DNA of 64,000 nucleotides, taken from contig NZ_JBBHER010000007.1 of NCBI RefSeq assembly GCF_037646705.1, forward strand, positions 124,001-188,000, read 5' to 3'. The notes under the pieces are model-generated. The model was not told the DNA's origin. It saw only the letters and a program-made list of their open reading frames with translations, and searched no databases. This DNA comes from Pikeienuella litoralis (GTDB taxonomy: Bacteria; Pseudomonadota; Alphaproteobacteria; Rhodobacterales; Rhodobacteraceae). This document shows, one piece after another, positions 51,606 through 59,978 of the stretch. A program made the translations under genes and the position numbers. Positions within the stretch are counted from its first letter, which is position 1, and every line of letters starts with the position of its first letter.

Positions 51606-52399
51606 AACGAATACGGGCCCCGTCCCGGATCGACCGAAACATGCGTGGTCCTGAACGCGCCGATCCATTCATGAATCAGGAATCCGCCGGTCTCCACCAT
51701 GAAGCCCACCTTCGCCTCCGGCCGGTAGTCGACTGCGATGGCGTGCGCTGTCGAAGGCGCGGTCAGCGCCGGCCAGCCTCCCGCGCTCCCGGTGATGTGG
51801 CGGTGGACATGGCCGCAGATCACCCGCGTCTCCGCGCGCCGCCCTTCGAGGATCCGCCCGAACTCCTCGGCGTTGGCGAGGCCGATCCGGTCCATGAACC
51901 CGACGCCGGTGAGGAAAGGCGGGTGATGCAGCGCGACCAGAGCCGGGCGGTCGGCGGCGTCATCGAGCGCGGCGCGGAGGAACTCCAGAGAGTCCGCGCC
52001 GAGCGCGCCGCCGGCCTGCCCCTCCACCAGCGTATCGAGGCCGATGACCCGGAAATCCTTCAGATCCAGGACCCAGTCGATCGGGCCGGCCGCAGGCGTC
52101 AGCGGGTTGTCGGCGAAAGCGGCGCGCAGCGCTTCGCGCCGGTCGTGATTGCCCGGAATCGCCGCGAAGGGCGCCTCGATGGCATCGAATATCGCCCGAT
52201 ACGCGCGATAATCCTCATCCCGCCCGAGATCGACGAGATCGCCGGTGGCGAGGATCAGGTCCACCGGCCCGATCAGCGGGATCAGCTCGCGAATCCGCTC
52301 GAGCGCGCGTTCAAGACGTTCGCGGGTGTCCACCTGGCCGCCGACGAGCGCGGGCGGAGCGACGATATGCATGTCGGAAATCTGAATTATGCGCGTCAT
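51602..52399 (-). CDS. metallophosphoesterase (CpdA-like phosphodiesterase)
   Basis: The protein has 265 residues. All five dimetal motifs are in order: D-x-H (ISDMHI), GDLVD, GNHD, LHHPP and GHVHRH. This matches the class III cyclic-nucleotide phosphodiesterase family (CpdA), which hydrolyses cAMP or related phosphodiesters in the cytoplasm. Start MTRIIQ at 52399 is chosen for the purine-rich AGGGGGG before it. Translation is coupled to the downstream flavoprotein gene. The true substrate may be another phosphodiester. Confidence 0.88.
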   Translation of the reverse strand: MTRIIQISDMHIVAPPALVGGQVDTRERLERALERIRELIPLIGPVDLILATGDLVDLGRDEDYRAYRAIFDAIEAPFAAIPGNHDRREALRAAFADNPLTPAAGPIDWVLDLKDFRVIGLDTLVEGQAGGALGADSLEFLRAALDDAADRPALVALHHPPFLTGVGFMDRIGLANAEEFGRILEGRRAETRVICGHVHRHITGSAGGWPALTAPSTAHAIAVDYRPEAKVGFMVETGGFLIHEWIGAFRTTHVSVDPGRGPYSF

Positions 52400-52453
52400 G
52401 AGGACCCCCCTGCTCACCGCTTCGCGGCGGTTTACACCGATGGGCGGCGACCG

Positions 52454-53377
52454 TCACGTCTCCCGGCGCAGCGGGCGGGAGAGAAGCGCCGCCATCTCCT
52501 CATCCACGTCGCTCTCGCCGGCGGCGAGACGGGCGACGGCGGCGATGATCGGCGCCTCCACGCCGAGGCGCGCGGCGAGCGCGGCGCTGGCCGCCGCCGT
52601 CGCCACGCCTTCCTGGGTGACGCCGGCCGCCGGCGGCTCCCCCCGCCCGAGCGCGAATCCGAAGGCGAAGTTCCGCGATTTCAAGCTGGCGGCGGTCAGC
52701 GCGAGGTCGCCAAGCCCCGAAAGCCCGGCCAGCGTCTCCGCCCGTCCGCCCTTCGCGGTCGCGATCCGGGTCATCTCCGCGAAGCCTCGCGTCATCAGCG
52801 CCGCGCGCGCGCTGTCGCCGAGGCCGCGGCCGATCGCGGCGCCGCAGGCGATGGCGATGACGTTCTTCAGCGCGCCGCCGATCTCCGCGCCGATGACGTC
52901 GTCCGAAAGGTAGGGGCGAAAGGCCGCCCCGGCGAGCCGCGCCTGCGCCGCCCGGCCGGCGTCGGCGTCGGTCGCGGCCAGCGTCACCGCCGTCGGCAGG
53001 TCGGCGGCGATATCGGCCGCGAACGACGGACCGGTCAGCGCCATGAATGGGCGCGGCGGGCCGATCTCGGCGGCGATCTCGCTCTGAAGCGCGCCGCCGT
53101 CGGTCTCCAGCCCCTTCGCGGCGAGGATCAGCGGCGCGCCCTCCGGGATGGCGCGCGCATAGGCCGCCAGCACCGCGCGCGTCGCCTGCGCCGGAACCGC
53201 GAGGATGACGAGATCGGCCCCGCGAAGCCCCGCCGCGACGTCGGTGGAGACCCCGTCGGCCGGGCGACGCCCCAGAAGCGCGACCGGCCCGCTCATGGCC
53301 GCGACATGCGCCAGCGCGCGCCCGAAGGCGCCGGCGCCGAGCACCGCGACGCGGGGGAAGGGCCGGGGCTCAGGCAC
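52454..53377 (-). CDS. gpsA: glycerol-3-phosphate dehydrogenase [NAD(P)+]
   Basis: The protein has 307 residues from a GTG that overlaps the tsaD stop by 8 bases. It has VAVLGAGAFGRALA (nucleotide loop), AAKGLE, ALTGPSFAADIAADLPTA, GAEIGGALKNVIAIACG with the catalytic lysine, and GLSGLGDLALTAASLKSRNFAFG. It makes sn-glycerol 3-phosphate from dihydroxyacetone phosphate for phospholipid synthesis. It is a little shorter than E. coli GpsA. The tsaD-gpsA order, divergent from hemC, is conserved in many alphaproteobacteria. Confidence 0.94.
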   Translation of the reverse strand: MPEPRPFPRVAVLGAGAFGRALAHVAAMSGPVALLGRRPADGVSTDVAAGLRGADLVILAVPAQATRAVLAAYARAIPEGAPLILAAKGLETDGGALQSEIAAEIGPPRPFMALTGPSFAADIAADLPTAVTLAATDADAGRAAQARLAGAAFRPYLSDDVIGAEIGGALKNVIAIACGAAIGRGLGDSARAALMTRGFAEMTRIATAKGGRAETLAGLSGLGDLALTAASLKSRNFAFGFALGRGEPPAAGVTQEGVATAAASAALAARLGVEAPIIAAVARLAAGESDVDEEMAALLSRPLRRET

Positions 53378-54485
53378 GAGGGCCCTTCTTGCCGCCGCCG
53401 AGCATCGGCGCCGCAGCTTCATCCAACGGCCAGCGCGGCCGCGCCCGAACCGGCCCGCCGCGCTCGCCCAGCGCCCAGCGCTCCGCCGCCGCCCACGCGA
53501 TCATCGCCGCATTGTCGGTGCAGAGCGCCAGCGGGGGCGCGGAGAATTCGAAGCCGAGCCCGGCCGCCGCCTCGTGAAGCGCGCCCCGGATCGCCCGGTT
53601 CGCCGCCACGCCGCCGGCGACCGCAAGCCGCCGCCCGCCTGCGGGAAGGGCGCGCTCCGCCACAAGCAGCGCCATGGCCGCCCGGGTCTTCGCCGCCAGA
53701 AGATCCCGCACCGCCGCCTGAAACGAGGCGCAGAGATCGGCGCGATCCGCCGCGCGAAGCCCGCCCGAGGCGGCGACAAGCTCGTCGCGCGCGCGCAGCA
53801 CCGCGGTCTTCAGCCCGGAAAACGACATGTCGCATCCCGCGCGGTCGAGAAGCGGGCGGGGAAACGCGAACCGCGTCTCATCGCCCGCCATCGCCTCGCG
53901 CTCCACTTCCGGCCCGCCCGGATAGCCGAGGCCGAGGAGCTTCGCGATCTTGTCGAACGCCTCGCCCGGCGCATCGTCGATGGAGCCGCCGAGCCGGCGA
54001 TAGACGCCGGGCGCGCTCACCTCGATCAGCTGACAATGGCCGCCCGACACCAGAAGAAGAAGATAGGGCGCCTTCATCCCGTCGGTCAGCCGCGGGGTCA
54101 GCGCATGGCCTTCGAGATGATTGATTCCGATCAGCGGCAACCCTGCGCCCGCGGCGACGCCTTCGGCGCACATCACGCCCGCCAGCACCCCGCCGATCAG
54201 GCCGGGCCCCGCGGTGACGCCGATCAGGTCGATCTCCCGCAGGCTCGTTTGCGCCTTCTCCAGCGCGGCCTCGATCGCGAGATCCAGCCGCTCCGCATGG
54301 GCGCGGGCCGCGATCTCGGGCACCACGCCGCCGAAATCGGCGTGAAGGCCGTTCTGCCCGATCACCACGCTGGAGAGAATTTCCCCGGGGCCCGACGCGC
54401 CGGACGGGCCGAGCTTCGCGCGAACCACCGCCGCCGCAGTATCGTCGCAGCTCGATTCGACACCGAGCACCATGATCCGTTTCAT
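53370..54485 (-). CDS. tsaD: tRNA N6-adenosine threonylcarbamoyltransferase
   Basis: The protein has 371 residues. VLGVESSCDDTAAAVV, the iron-binding INHLEGHAL (H-x3-H), LLLVSGGHCQLIEV and GGVAANRAIR identify the TsaD/Kae1 family. It transfers the threonylcarbamoyl group to adenosine 37 of ANN-decoding tRNAs and is essential in most bacteria. Start at 54485 (MKRIMVLG); an in-frame extension upstream overlaps hemC antisense and is not real. It is translationally coupled to gpsA. Confidence 0.96.
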   Translation of the reverse strand: MKRIMVLGVESSCDDTAAAVVRAKLGPSGASGPGEILSSVVIGQNGLHADFGGVVPEIAARAHAERLDLAIEAALEKAQTSLREIDLIGVTAGPGLIGGVLAGVMCAEGVAAGAGLPLIGINHLEGHALTPRLTDGMKAPYLLLLVSGGHCQLIEVSAPGVYRRLGGSIDDAPGEAFDKIAKLLGLGYPGGPEVEREAMAGDETRFAFPRPLLDRAGCDMSFSGLKTAVLRARDELVAASGGLRAADRADLCASFQAAVRDLLAAKTRAAMALLVAERALPAGGRRLAVAGGVAANRAIRGALHEAAAGLGFEFSAPPLALCTDNAAMIAWAAAERWALGERGGPVRARPRWPLDEAAAPMLGGGKKGPRA

Positions 54486-54536
54486 GCGCCGCACCCGTGC
54501 GCGAGGGTTTCGCCCAATCAGCGCCGCGCCGCCAGA

Positions 54537-54565
54537 TTGCGCGCCGCCGAGCCACGGGGTAGAGG
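54537..54565 (+). promoter_or_regulatory. candidate hemC promoter giving a leaderless mRNA
   Basis: TTGCGC (54537-54542), 17-base spacer, TAGAGG (54560-54565). Transcription would start 7-8 bases later, at or next to the hemC ATG (54573). Confidence 0.4.
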
Positions 54566-54572
54566 GTTTTCC

Positions 54573-55535
54573 ATGACGACGCAAACTCCGACCTCGGCAC
54601 CGTCCCCGACCCCGACTCCGGACGCCCCGCTCCGGATTGGCGCGCGCGGCTCGCCGCTGGCGATGGCGCAGGCGATCGAGGCCCGCGACCGCCTGATGGC
54701 GGCGCACGGGCTCGCCGAAAGCGCCTTCACGATCACGGCGATCGCCACCACCGGCGACAACGTGCAGGATCGGCCGCTATCCGAGATCGGCGGCAAGGGG
54801 CTTTTCACGAAGGAGCTGGAGGTGGCGTTGCTCGATCGGCGGATCGACATCGCGGTGCATTCGATGAAGGACGTCGCGACGGTGCTGCCGGCCGGCCTGA
54901 TCATCGCCGCGCTTCTGCCGCGCGAGGATCCGCGCGACGCCTTCATCTCTCTCCGGCATGAGAGCTTCGACGCGCTTCCGCGCGGCGCGACGATCGGCAC
55001 GTCTTCGCTTCGACGCGGCGCGCAGGCGCTGGCGCGGCGGCCGGATCTGAAGGTCGTCGGATTCCGCGGCAACGTGCAGACGCGGATGCGAAAGCTGAAC
55101 GAAGGCGTGGCCGACGCCACCTTCCTCGCGGTCGCCGGGCTGCATCGGCTCCGCGCCGACATCACGGCGGCGCCGATCCCCGATGACGTGATGCTGCCCG
55201 CCGTCGCGCAAGGCGCGATCGGGATCGAGACGCGGGCCGACGACGCGGCGACCCGGCGCCTTCTCGCGCCGCTGAACGATCCGGAGACCACGGTTCTTCT
55301 CACCGCGGAGCGGGCGTTTCTGCGCGCGCTCGACGGCTCGTGCCGGACGCCGCTGGCGGGGCTCGCCTCGCTGTCGGGCGGGCGGCTCCGATTCCGGGGG
55401 GAGATCCTGCGCCCCGACGGCGCGCGCCGGCATTTCACGAGCCGCGAAGGCGCGCCGGAGGACGCGGAGGCGATGGGGCTCGACGCCGCGGCGGAACTGC
55501 GGGCCGCCGGCGGCCCCGGTTTTTTCGACTTCTGA
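54573..55535 (+). CDS. hemC: hydroxymethylbilane synthase (porphobilinogen deaminase)
   Basis: The protein has 320 residues. After a 19-residue Thr/Pro-rich N-terminus comes RIGARGSPLAMAQA; IGGKGLFTKELEVALLD, HSMKDVATVLP, IGTSSLRRGAQAL and RGNVQTRMRKL follow. The dipyrromethane cofactor cysteine is in LDGSCRTPLAG. It polymerises four porphobilinogens to hydroxymethylbilane in tetrapyrrole synthesis. Divergent from tsaD; hemD follows after 14 bases. Confidence 0.96.
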   Translation: MTTQTPTSAPSPTPTPDAPLRIGARGSPLAMAQAIEARDRLMAAHGLAESAFTITAIATTGDNVQDRPLSEIGGKGLFTKELEVALLDRRIDIAVHSMKDVATVLPAGLIIAALLPREDPRDAFISLRHESFDALPRGATIGTSSLRRGAQALARRPDLKVVGFRGNVQTRMRKLNEGVADATFLAVAGLHRLRADITAAPIPDDVMLPAVAQGAIGIETRADDAATRRLLAPLNDPETTVLLTAERAFLRALDGSCRTPLAGLASLSGGRLRFRGEILRPDGARRHFTSREGAPEDAEAMGLDAAAELRAAGGPGFFDF

Positions 55536-55549
55536 GCGGGGCGGACGCG

Positions 55550-56248
55550 ATGCCCCGCGTTCTTCTCACCCGGCCGCAGGCCCAATCCGAAGCGTTCGCC
55601 ACCTCCATCGCCGGGCTGGGATGGGACGCGTTGATCTGGCCGGTGATCGAGATCGCGCCGACGCTCTTCTCGGCCCCGGATCTGTCCGGCGTCGACGCGC
55701 TGATCTTCACGTCCGCGCGCGGGGTCGAGGCGCTCTCACGTTTCGGCGCGCCCGATCTGCCGGCGTTCTGCGTCGGCGCGGCGACGGCGGCGGCGGCGCG
55801 GCGCGCGGGCTTCACCGAGGTGACCGCCGCCGGCGGCGACGCGGTCCGGTTGCTCGAATTGTTGAAAGCGCGCGCGCGCGGCCGGCTCATGCACATCCGC
55901 GGGCGCGACGCGGCGGCGGATATCAAGGGCGCGCTCCGCGCGCACGGGATCGACGCCGATGAAATCATCGCCTATGCTGCCGAGCCCGCAGCGCCGCCAT
56001 CGGACGGCGTAGACGCGACGGTTCGTGCGGGAGACGTTGAGATGGCGATGTTTTTTTCTCCGCGGAGCGCGCGTATCTTCGCGGCGACCGCGCCGGCCGC
56101 ATGGCGGAGCGCCTATCCGGCGATGCGCGCGGCGACGATCAGCGAGGCGGCTGCGGCGCCGCTCCTGGATCTCGGCTTCGCCGACATCCGAGCGGCCGCG
56201 CATCCCGACGCCGACGCCATGCGGGCGTTGCTGCGGAGCGCCGCTTGA
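55550..56248 (+). CDS. hemD: uroporphyrinogen-III synthase
   Basis: The protein has 232 residues. The sequence is poorly conserved as usual for HemD, but RVLLTRPQAQSEAFATSIAGLG, DALIFTSARGVEAL, AFCVGAATAAAARRAGF and MHIRGRDAAADIKGALRAHG follow the two-domain pattern. It closes hydroxymethylbilane to uroporphyrinogen III. The position directly after hemC and before mic60-hemY makes the call firm. Confidence 0.9.
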   Translation: MPRVLLTRPQAQSEAFATSIAGLGWDALIWPVIEIAPTLFSAPDLSGVDALIFTSARGVEALSRFGAPDLPAFCVGAATAAAARRAGFTEVTAAGGDAVRLLELLKARARGRLMHIRGRDAAADIKGALRAHGIDADEIIAYAAEPAAPPSDGVDATVRAGDVEMAMFFSPRSARIFAATAPAAWRSAYPAMRAATISEAAAAPLLDLGFADIRAAAHPDADAMRALLRSAA

Positions 56249-56319
56249 CCTCGGCGGCGCCCTGTGAAGGCTAGAGGTGCAAACAGGCCCATGATCGGGG
56301 CCGACCGGGAGCGACATGG

Positions 56320-57645
56320 ATGACGGATCAAGACAGGCCGAATCCGGCCAGCGAACGGCTGGACGCGACCAAAACGGAGACGCCCGACGTCGCCGAGGCC
56401 GAGGTCGTCGAGACGACCGTATCCGGCGAATCGCCTGAAACGAACCAGACCGACGCGGAAACCGAAACGCCTGACGCGCCCGCCGCCGAAACCGGCGCGG
56501 CGGAGTCCGGGCCGCCGATCTTCGAGGATCCGCCCACCGGCGCGCACGCGGTCGAGCAGGAGGAGGGCGAGCATCGCTCCTTTTCCGCCATCGCGCTGCA
56601 GGCGGTGGTGTTTCTCCTGCTCGGCGGCGCGCTCGCGCTCTGGGCCGGGCCGCGAATCGCTCCGCATCTGCCCGCCTGGGCCGCGCCGGTCGCGACATTC
56701 CTGACGCCGGGCGCCGATCAGGTGGCTGAGCTCCGATCCGAGACGGAGGCGCTGGCGCAGCGGATCGCGGCGGTCGAGGGCGCCGCGCGCGAAGCGGCCG
56801 AGAGCGCCGCGGAGGACGCGGCCGCCGCGGTCGAGACGCGGCTCTCGGCGCGGATCGACGAGATCGCGGCTGATGTCGATTCGCGCGTGGAGGGAGACAA
56901 GACCGCGCTCACGGCTCTCGCCGCGCGCATCGACGCGCTGGAGGCCTCACGCGTCGAGAGCCCGCCGGCGGGCGGGGCCTCGACGTCTCTGAACGACGAA
57001 ATCGCCGCGTTGCTGCGCAAGGATATCTCCAGGATCGACGATATGGCGACGGCGGAGGCCCTTGAGGCCGTCGAAGCCCGCGTCGCCGCGCTCGAAAGCG
57101 GCGAAGCGGCCACGGCCGGCGCGCGGAGCGAGGCCGAGCGGATCCGCCGCAGCGCCAATCTCGACGCCGCGCTCACCCGGATTCACGAGGCGCTCTCTTC
57201 TGGCCTCCCATACGCGCGACCGCTGAACACGGCGGTCTCCCTTTCCGGCGTGGCCGCGCCCGACGCGCTCAGCGCGCTCGCGGAGAGCGGCGCGCCGACG
57301 GTCGCGGAATTGGCTCGGACGTTTCCGCAGGCGGCGCGCAAAGCCTACGCGGCGTCGGTCGAAGCCGAAGCCGGGGACGGATTCACCGAGAGGCTGATCG
57401 CAGGAATTTCAGGGCGGATCGGCGGCCGGCCCGCCACCGAGACGCCCGGCGACGACGCCGGCGCGGTGCTCTCGCGGATCGAGGCGCGGCTGAACGAGGG
57501 GAACCTGGCCGCCGCCGCGGATCAGGCGGCGGCGCTGCCGCCGGCCGCCGCCGCGGCGATGGGGGCCTGGCTGACCAATCTCGAAAAGTCGGCCGCCGCG
57601 GAACGCGCGTACGGCGAATGGCGCTCAGCGCTCAGCACGAATTGA
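56320..57645 (+). CDS. alphaproteobacterial Mic60/mitofilin homologue
   Basis: The protein has 441 residues. An acidic, Thr/Pro/Glu-rich cytoplasmic N-terminus (about 1-85), one membrane helix (AIALQAVVFLLLGGALALW), then a long alanine-rich coiled coil (about 130-270, repeated RIAAVEGAAREAAESAAED-type heptads) and a C-terminal helical domain (ARPLNTAVSLSGVAAPDALSALAESGAPTVAEL) that resembles the mitofilin signature. In alphaproteobacteria this protein, ancestor of mitochondrial Mic60, shapes intracytoplasmic membranes and is encoded next to hemY, as here. It faces the periplasm and may contact outer-membrane proteins. Confidence 0.85.
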   Translation: MTDQDRPNPASERLDATKTETPDVAEAEVVETTVSGESPETNQTDAETETPDAPAAETGAAESGPPIFEDPPTGAHAVEQEEGEHRSFSAIALQAVVFLLLGGALALWAGPRIAPHLPAWAAPVATFLTPGADQVAELRSETEALAQRIAAVEGAAREAAESAAEDAAAAVETRLSARIDEIAADVDSRVEGDKTALTALAARIDALEASRVESPPAGGASTSLNDEIAALLRKDISRIDDMATAEALEAVEARVAALESGEAATAGARSEAERIRRSANLDAALTRIHEALSSGLPYARPLNTAVSLSGVAAPDALSALAESGAPTVAELARTFPQAARKAYAASVEAEAGDGFTERLIAGISGRIGGRPATETPGDDAGAVLSRIEARLNEGNLAAAADQAAALPPAAAAAMGAWLTNLEKSAAAERAYGEWRSALSTN

Positions 57646-57661
57646 GAGGGAGAGAGCCGAC

Positions 57662-59191
57662 ATGATCCTCATGTTGATCCGAACGGCGCTCTGGGGGCTG
57701 GCGATCATCGCCGCGGCGTTCGCGTTCGTCTGGCTGAAGGATTCCGACGGCGGCGTGACGCTGACCCTCGCGGGGCGCGCCTATGGCCCGTTCCGCCTGA
57801 TCGAGACGGTCGCCATCGTGCTCGCGGTCGCGTTCCTGCTCTGGTTCACGGTGAAGGCGTTCAGCTTCCTCGTCGCGCTGGTGCGCTTCTTTTCCGGCGA
57901 CGAAACCGCGCTCAGCCGTTTCTGGACCCGCTCGCGGGAACGGCGCGGATTCGACGCGCTCGCGGGCGGACTGATCGCCATGGCCGAAGGGAATGGGCGC
58001 GCCGCGCTCACGAAGGCGCGAAAGGCGGAGCGGCTTCTCGACCGCCCGGCGCTCACCCGGCTCCTCGTCGCGCAATCGGCGGAGGCGGCGGGAGAGACCG
58101 CGGTCGCGAAAGAGTATTACAAGCGGCTCGCGGGCGAGCCCGGCACCGCCTATGTCGGTGTGAAAGGCCTTCTGGAGCAGGCGCTTCGAGCCGGCGACAA
58201 GGCGAAGGCGCTGAAGCTCGCGACCCATGCGTTCGAGCTGAAGGCGCGCGAGCCCGAGCTTCTGACCACGCTCTTCGACCTTCAATGCGCCGCCGGCGAA
58301 TGGGAGGGCGCGCGCCGCACTCTCGACGCGGCGACGAAAGCCGGCGCGCTCACCAAGGATGTGGCGCAACGCCGGGCCGCGGTCCTGCAGGTCGCGGACG
58401 CCCGCGAGGCGGAGAATCGCGGCGAAGCCGCGAAAGCGCGGGAGCTGATCGCCCGCGCCCGGCGACAGGCCCCGGGGCTCGTTCCCGCGGCGGTGATGCT
58501 CGCGGCGCAGCAGAACGCCGACGGCGCGCCGCGAAAGGCGGCGAAAACCCTGCGCGAGGCGTGGCGGGCCGAACCTCACCCCGATATCGCCGCCGCCTTC
58601 GCCGCGCTCGCGCCTGACGAGAGCCCCGCGGCGCGGCGGAAGCGGTTCCAGGACCTGTTGAAGATCCATCCGGATGCGGCCGAGACCCGGCTTCTGAGCG
58701 CGGAGATGGCGCTGGCCGACGATGACGCCCCGGCCGCGCGCGCGGCGATGGGCGATCTGGCGGAGACGCATCCGACAGCTCGGACGTTGGCGCTGATGGC
58801 GGCGATCGAGCGCGCGGATGGCGGTGACGAGTCGCTGGTGCGCGGCTGGCTCGCCCGCGCGGTCGCGGCGCCCCGCATGGCGCAATGGACATGCGCGAAT
58901 TGCGGCGCGCATCACAATGAGTGGGCCCCGATCTGCCGGCGCTGCGAGGCCTTCGACACCCTCGCCTGGACCGAAGGCGAAGCCGGGACGAGCAAGGCCG
59001 AAGCCGATTCCGCGCTGTTGCCGATCATCGCCGAAGTGGGCGCGGCCGGAACAGCCTCGCCCACCCCGGACGACGGAGAGCCGGCCCCGTCAGATCCCGA
59101 TAACAAGCCCGAGCGGGATGAGGGAGACCCCGCGCCCGCTGAGGCCACGGATGAACCCGCCGCGGCGCCGGATGATGCGAAGCGATCCTGA
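57662..59191 (+). CDS. hemY: HemY-family TPR membrane protein with C-terminal zinc ribbon
   Basis: The protein has 509 residues. The HemY N-terminal region has two membrane helices (ALWGLAIIAAAFAFVWL; TVAIVLAVAFLLWFTVKAF) followed by tetratricopeptide-like helices (about 90-400, for example AKALKLATHAFELKAREPELL). A zinc-ribbon-like segment CANCGAHHNEWAPICRRCEAF lies near residue 410 (four cysteines in two CxxC pairs), then an acidic Pro-rich tail. It is linked genetically to tetrapyrrole synthesis in many proteobacteria but is not the protoporphyrinogen oxidase also called HemY. It is the last gene of hemC-hemD-mic60-hemY. Confidence 0.88.
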   Translation: MILMLIRTALWGLAIIAAAFAFVWLKDSDGGVTLTLAGRAYGPFRLIETVAIVLAVAFLLWFTVKAFSFLVALVRFFSGDETALSRFWTRSRERRGFDALAGGLIAMAEGNGRAALTKARKAERLLDRPALTRLLVAQSAEAAGETAVAKEYYKRLAGEPGTAYVGVKGLLEQALRAGDKAKALKLATHAFELKAREPELLTTLFDLQCAAGEWEGARRTLDAATKAGALTKDVAQRRAAVLQVADAREAENRGEAAKARELIARARRQAPGLVPAAVMLAAQQNADGAPRKAAKTLREAWRAEPHPDIAAAFAALAPDESPAARRKRFQDLLKIHPDAAETRLLSAEMALADDDAPAARAAMGDLAETHPTARTLALMAAIERADGGDESLVRGWLARAVAAPRMAQWTCANCGAHHNEWAPICRRCEAFDTLAWTEGEAGTSKAEADSALLPIIAEVGAAGTASPTPDDGEPAPSDPDNKPERDEGDPAPAEATDEPAAAPDDAKRS

Positions 59192-59199
59192 CGCGACCA

Positions 59200-59228
59200 T
59201 TGCGATCGCTCCCGAGGCGGACTATAGG
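59200..59228 (+). promoter_or_regulatory. promoter upstream of tRNA-Arg
   Basis: TTGCGA (59200-59205), 17-base spacer, TATAGG (59223-59228): the best housekeeping-type promoter in the window. The transcript would begin near 59235 and carry about 120 bases before the tRNA, including an AAAAGCTTTT palindrome and a TTCATC-TTC-GATGAA hairpin. Confidence 0.55.
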
Positions 59229-59353
59229 GTCCCGAAATCAACCGGATGGAGATCCGCCCTCCAAAAGCTTTTGATTAAATCGGCGGGTTGCTGTAACGGA
59301 AGTCGGACTGTCCGGCCGTGGATTCATCTTCGATGAAGCGGCGGAAATCATAG

Positions 59354-59430
59354 GCTCGCATAGCTCAGCTGGATAGAGTGTCGCCCTCCGAAGGCGAAGG
59401 TCCCAGGTTCGAATCCTGGTGCGAGCACCA
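59354..59430 (+). tRNA. tRNA-Arg (anticodon CCG)
   Basis: The molecule has 77 bases with encoded CCA. The acceptor GCTCGCA/TGCGAGC pairs perfectly. The anticodon stem TCGCC/GGCGA encloses the loop CTCCGAA with anticodon CCG, reading CGG codons. The T arm is CCAGG-TTCGAAT-CCTGG. The 271 bases between this and the next tRNA hold nothing recognisable. Confidence 0.97.
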
Positions 59431-59701
59431 CCACCCAAACACATCTGACAGTCTGAAGGCGCCGAATGGATTCGGGGGCCGAGCCTTTCCTCGAACCTGC
59501 GTCGCGGCTCGCCGCCCTTGGCGACCCGGTCCGGTAGAATCAGGTTTTCGTGTACGAACGCCGCGATTCGCGCGCATGGGCGGCGATCGCCCCAGGGCCT
59601 TCGGCGCCGATGACCCGGTTCACCAAGGTCGCGGGCGAGCTGAAGAGCCGGCCTGGATCGCTCGCGCGCATATCCAGCGCCAGCTATCATCCTGGGATTA
59701 T

Positions 59702-59777
<76 letters not shown>

Positions 59778-59787
59778 ACTGCGGGCG

Positions 59788-59816
59788 GAGATAACCTCTT
59801 CGGCGAAGCGGCGCAA
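59788..59816 (-). promoter_or_regulatory. promoter of tRNA-Lys
   Basis: On the minus strand TTGCGC (59816-59811), 17-base spacer, TATCTC (59793-59788), placing transcription start a few bases before the tRNA 5' end at 59777. Confidence 0.55.
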
Positions 59817-59880
59817 GGGGAATGGGAACAGTCATCTTCGCGCGCGCAGGACCGTCTCCGGATGGAGGCGGGCGACCTCC

Positions 59881-59906
59881 GGAGTCAGCCGTCGGAGTCA
59901 GCCGTC
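59881..59906 (+). repeat. 13-bp perfect tandem repeat upstream of the response regulator
   Basis: GGAGTCAGCCGTC occurs twice head to tail (59881-59893, 59894-59906), 72 bases before the regulator start. Could be a slipped duplication or a binding site. Confidence 0.6.
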
Positions 59907-59978
59907 CTTAACCATCCGGCCATATCATGATTCCGCCGGGCCTCGCTGGCGCCCGATGATCTGACCCGATGGGCTGGA

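Noticed and set aside
57662..59191. Naming hemY as protoporphyrinogen oxidase
   Set aside because: The protein has membrane helices and TPR-like repeats, no FAD motif; it is the other, TPR-type HemY family.
59365..59577. Minus-strand frame ending in a WWCSHQDSNLGPSPSEGDTL-like sequence
   Set aside because: The classic artefact from translating antisense tRNA-Arg; no coding support upstream.
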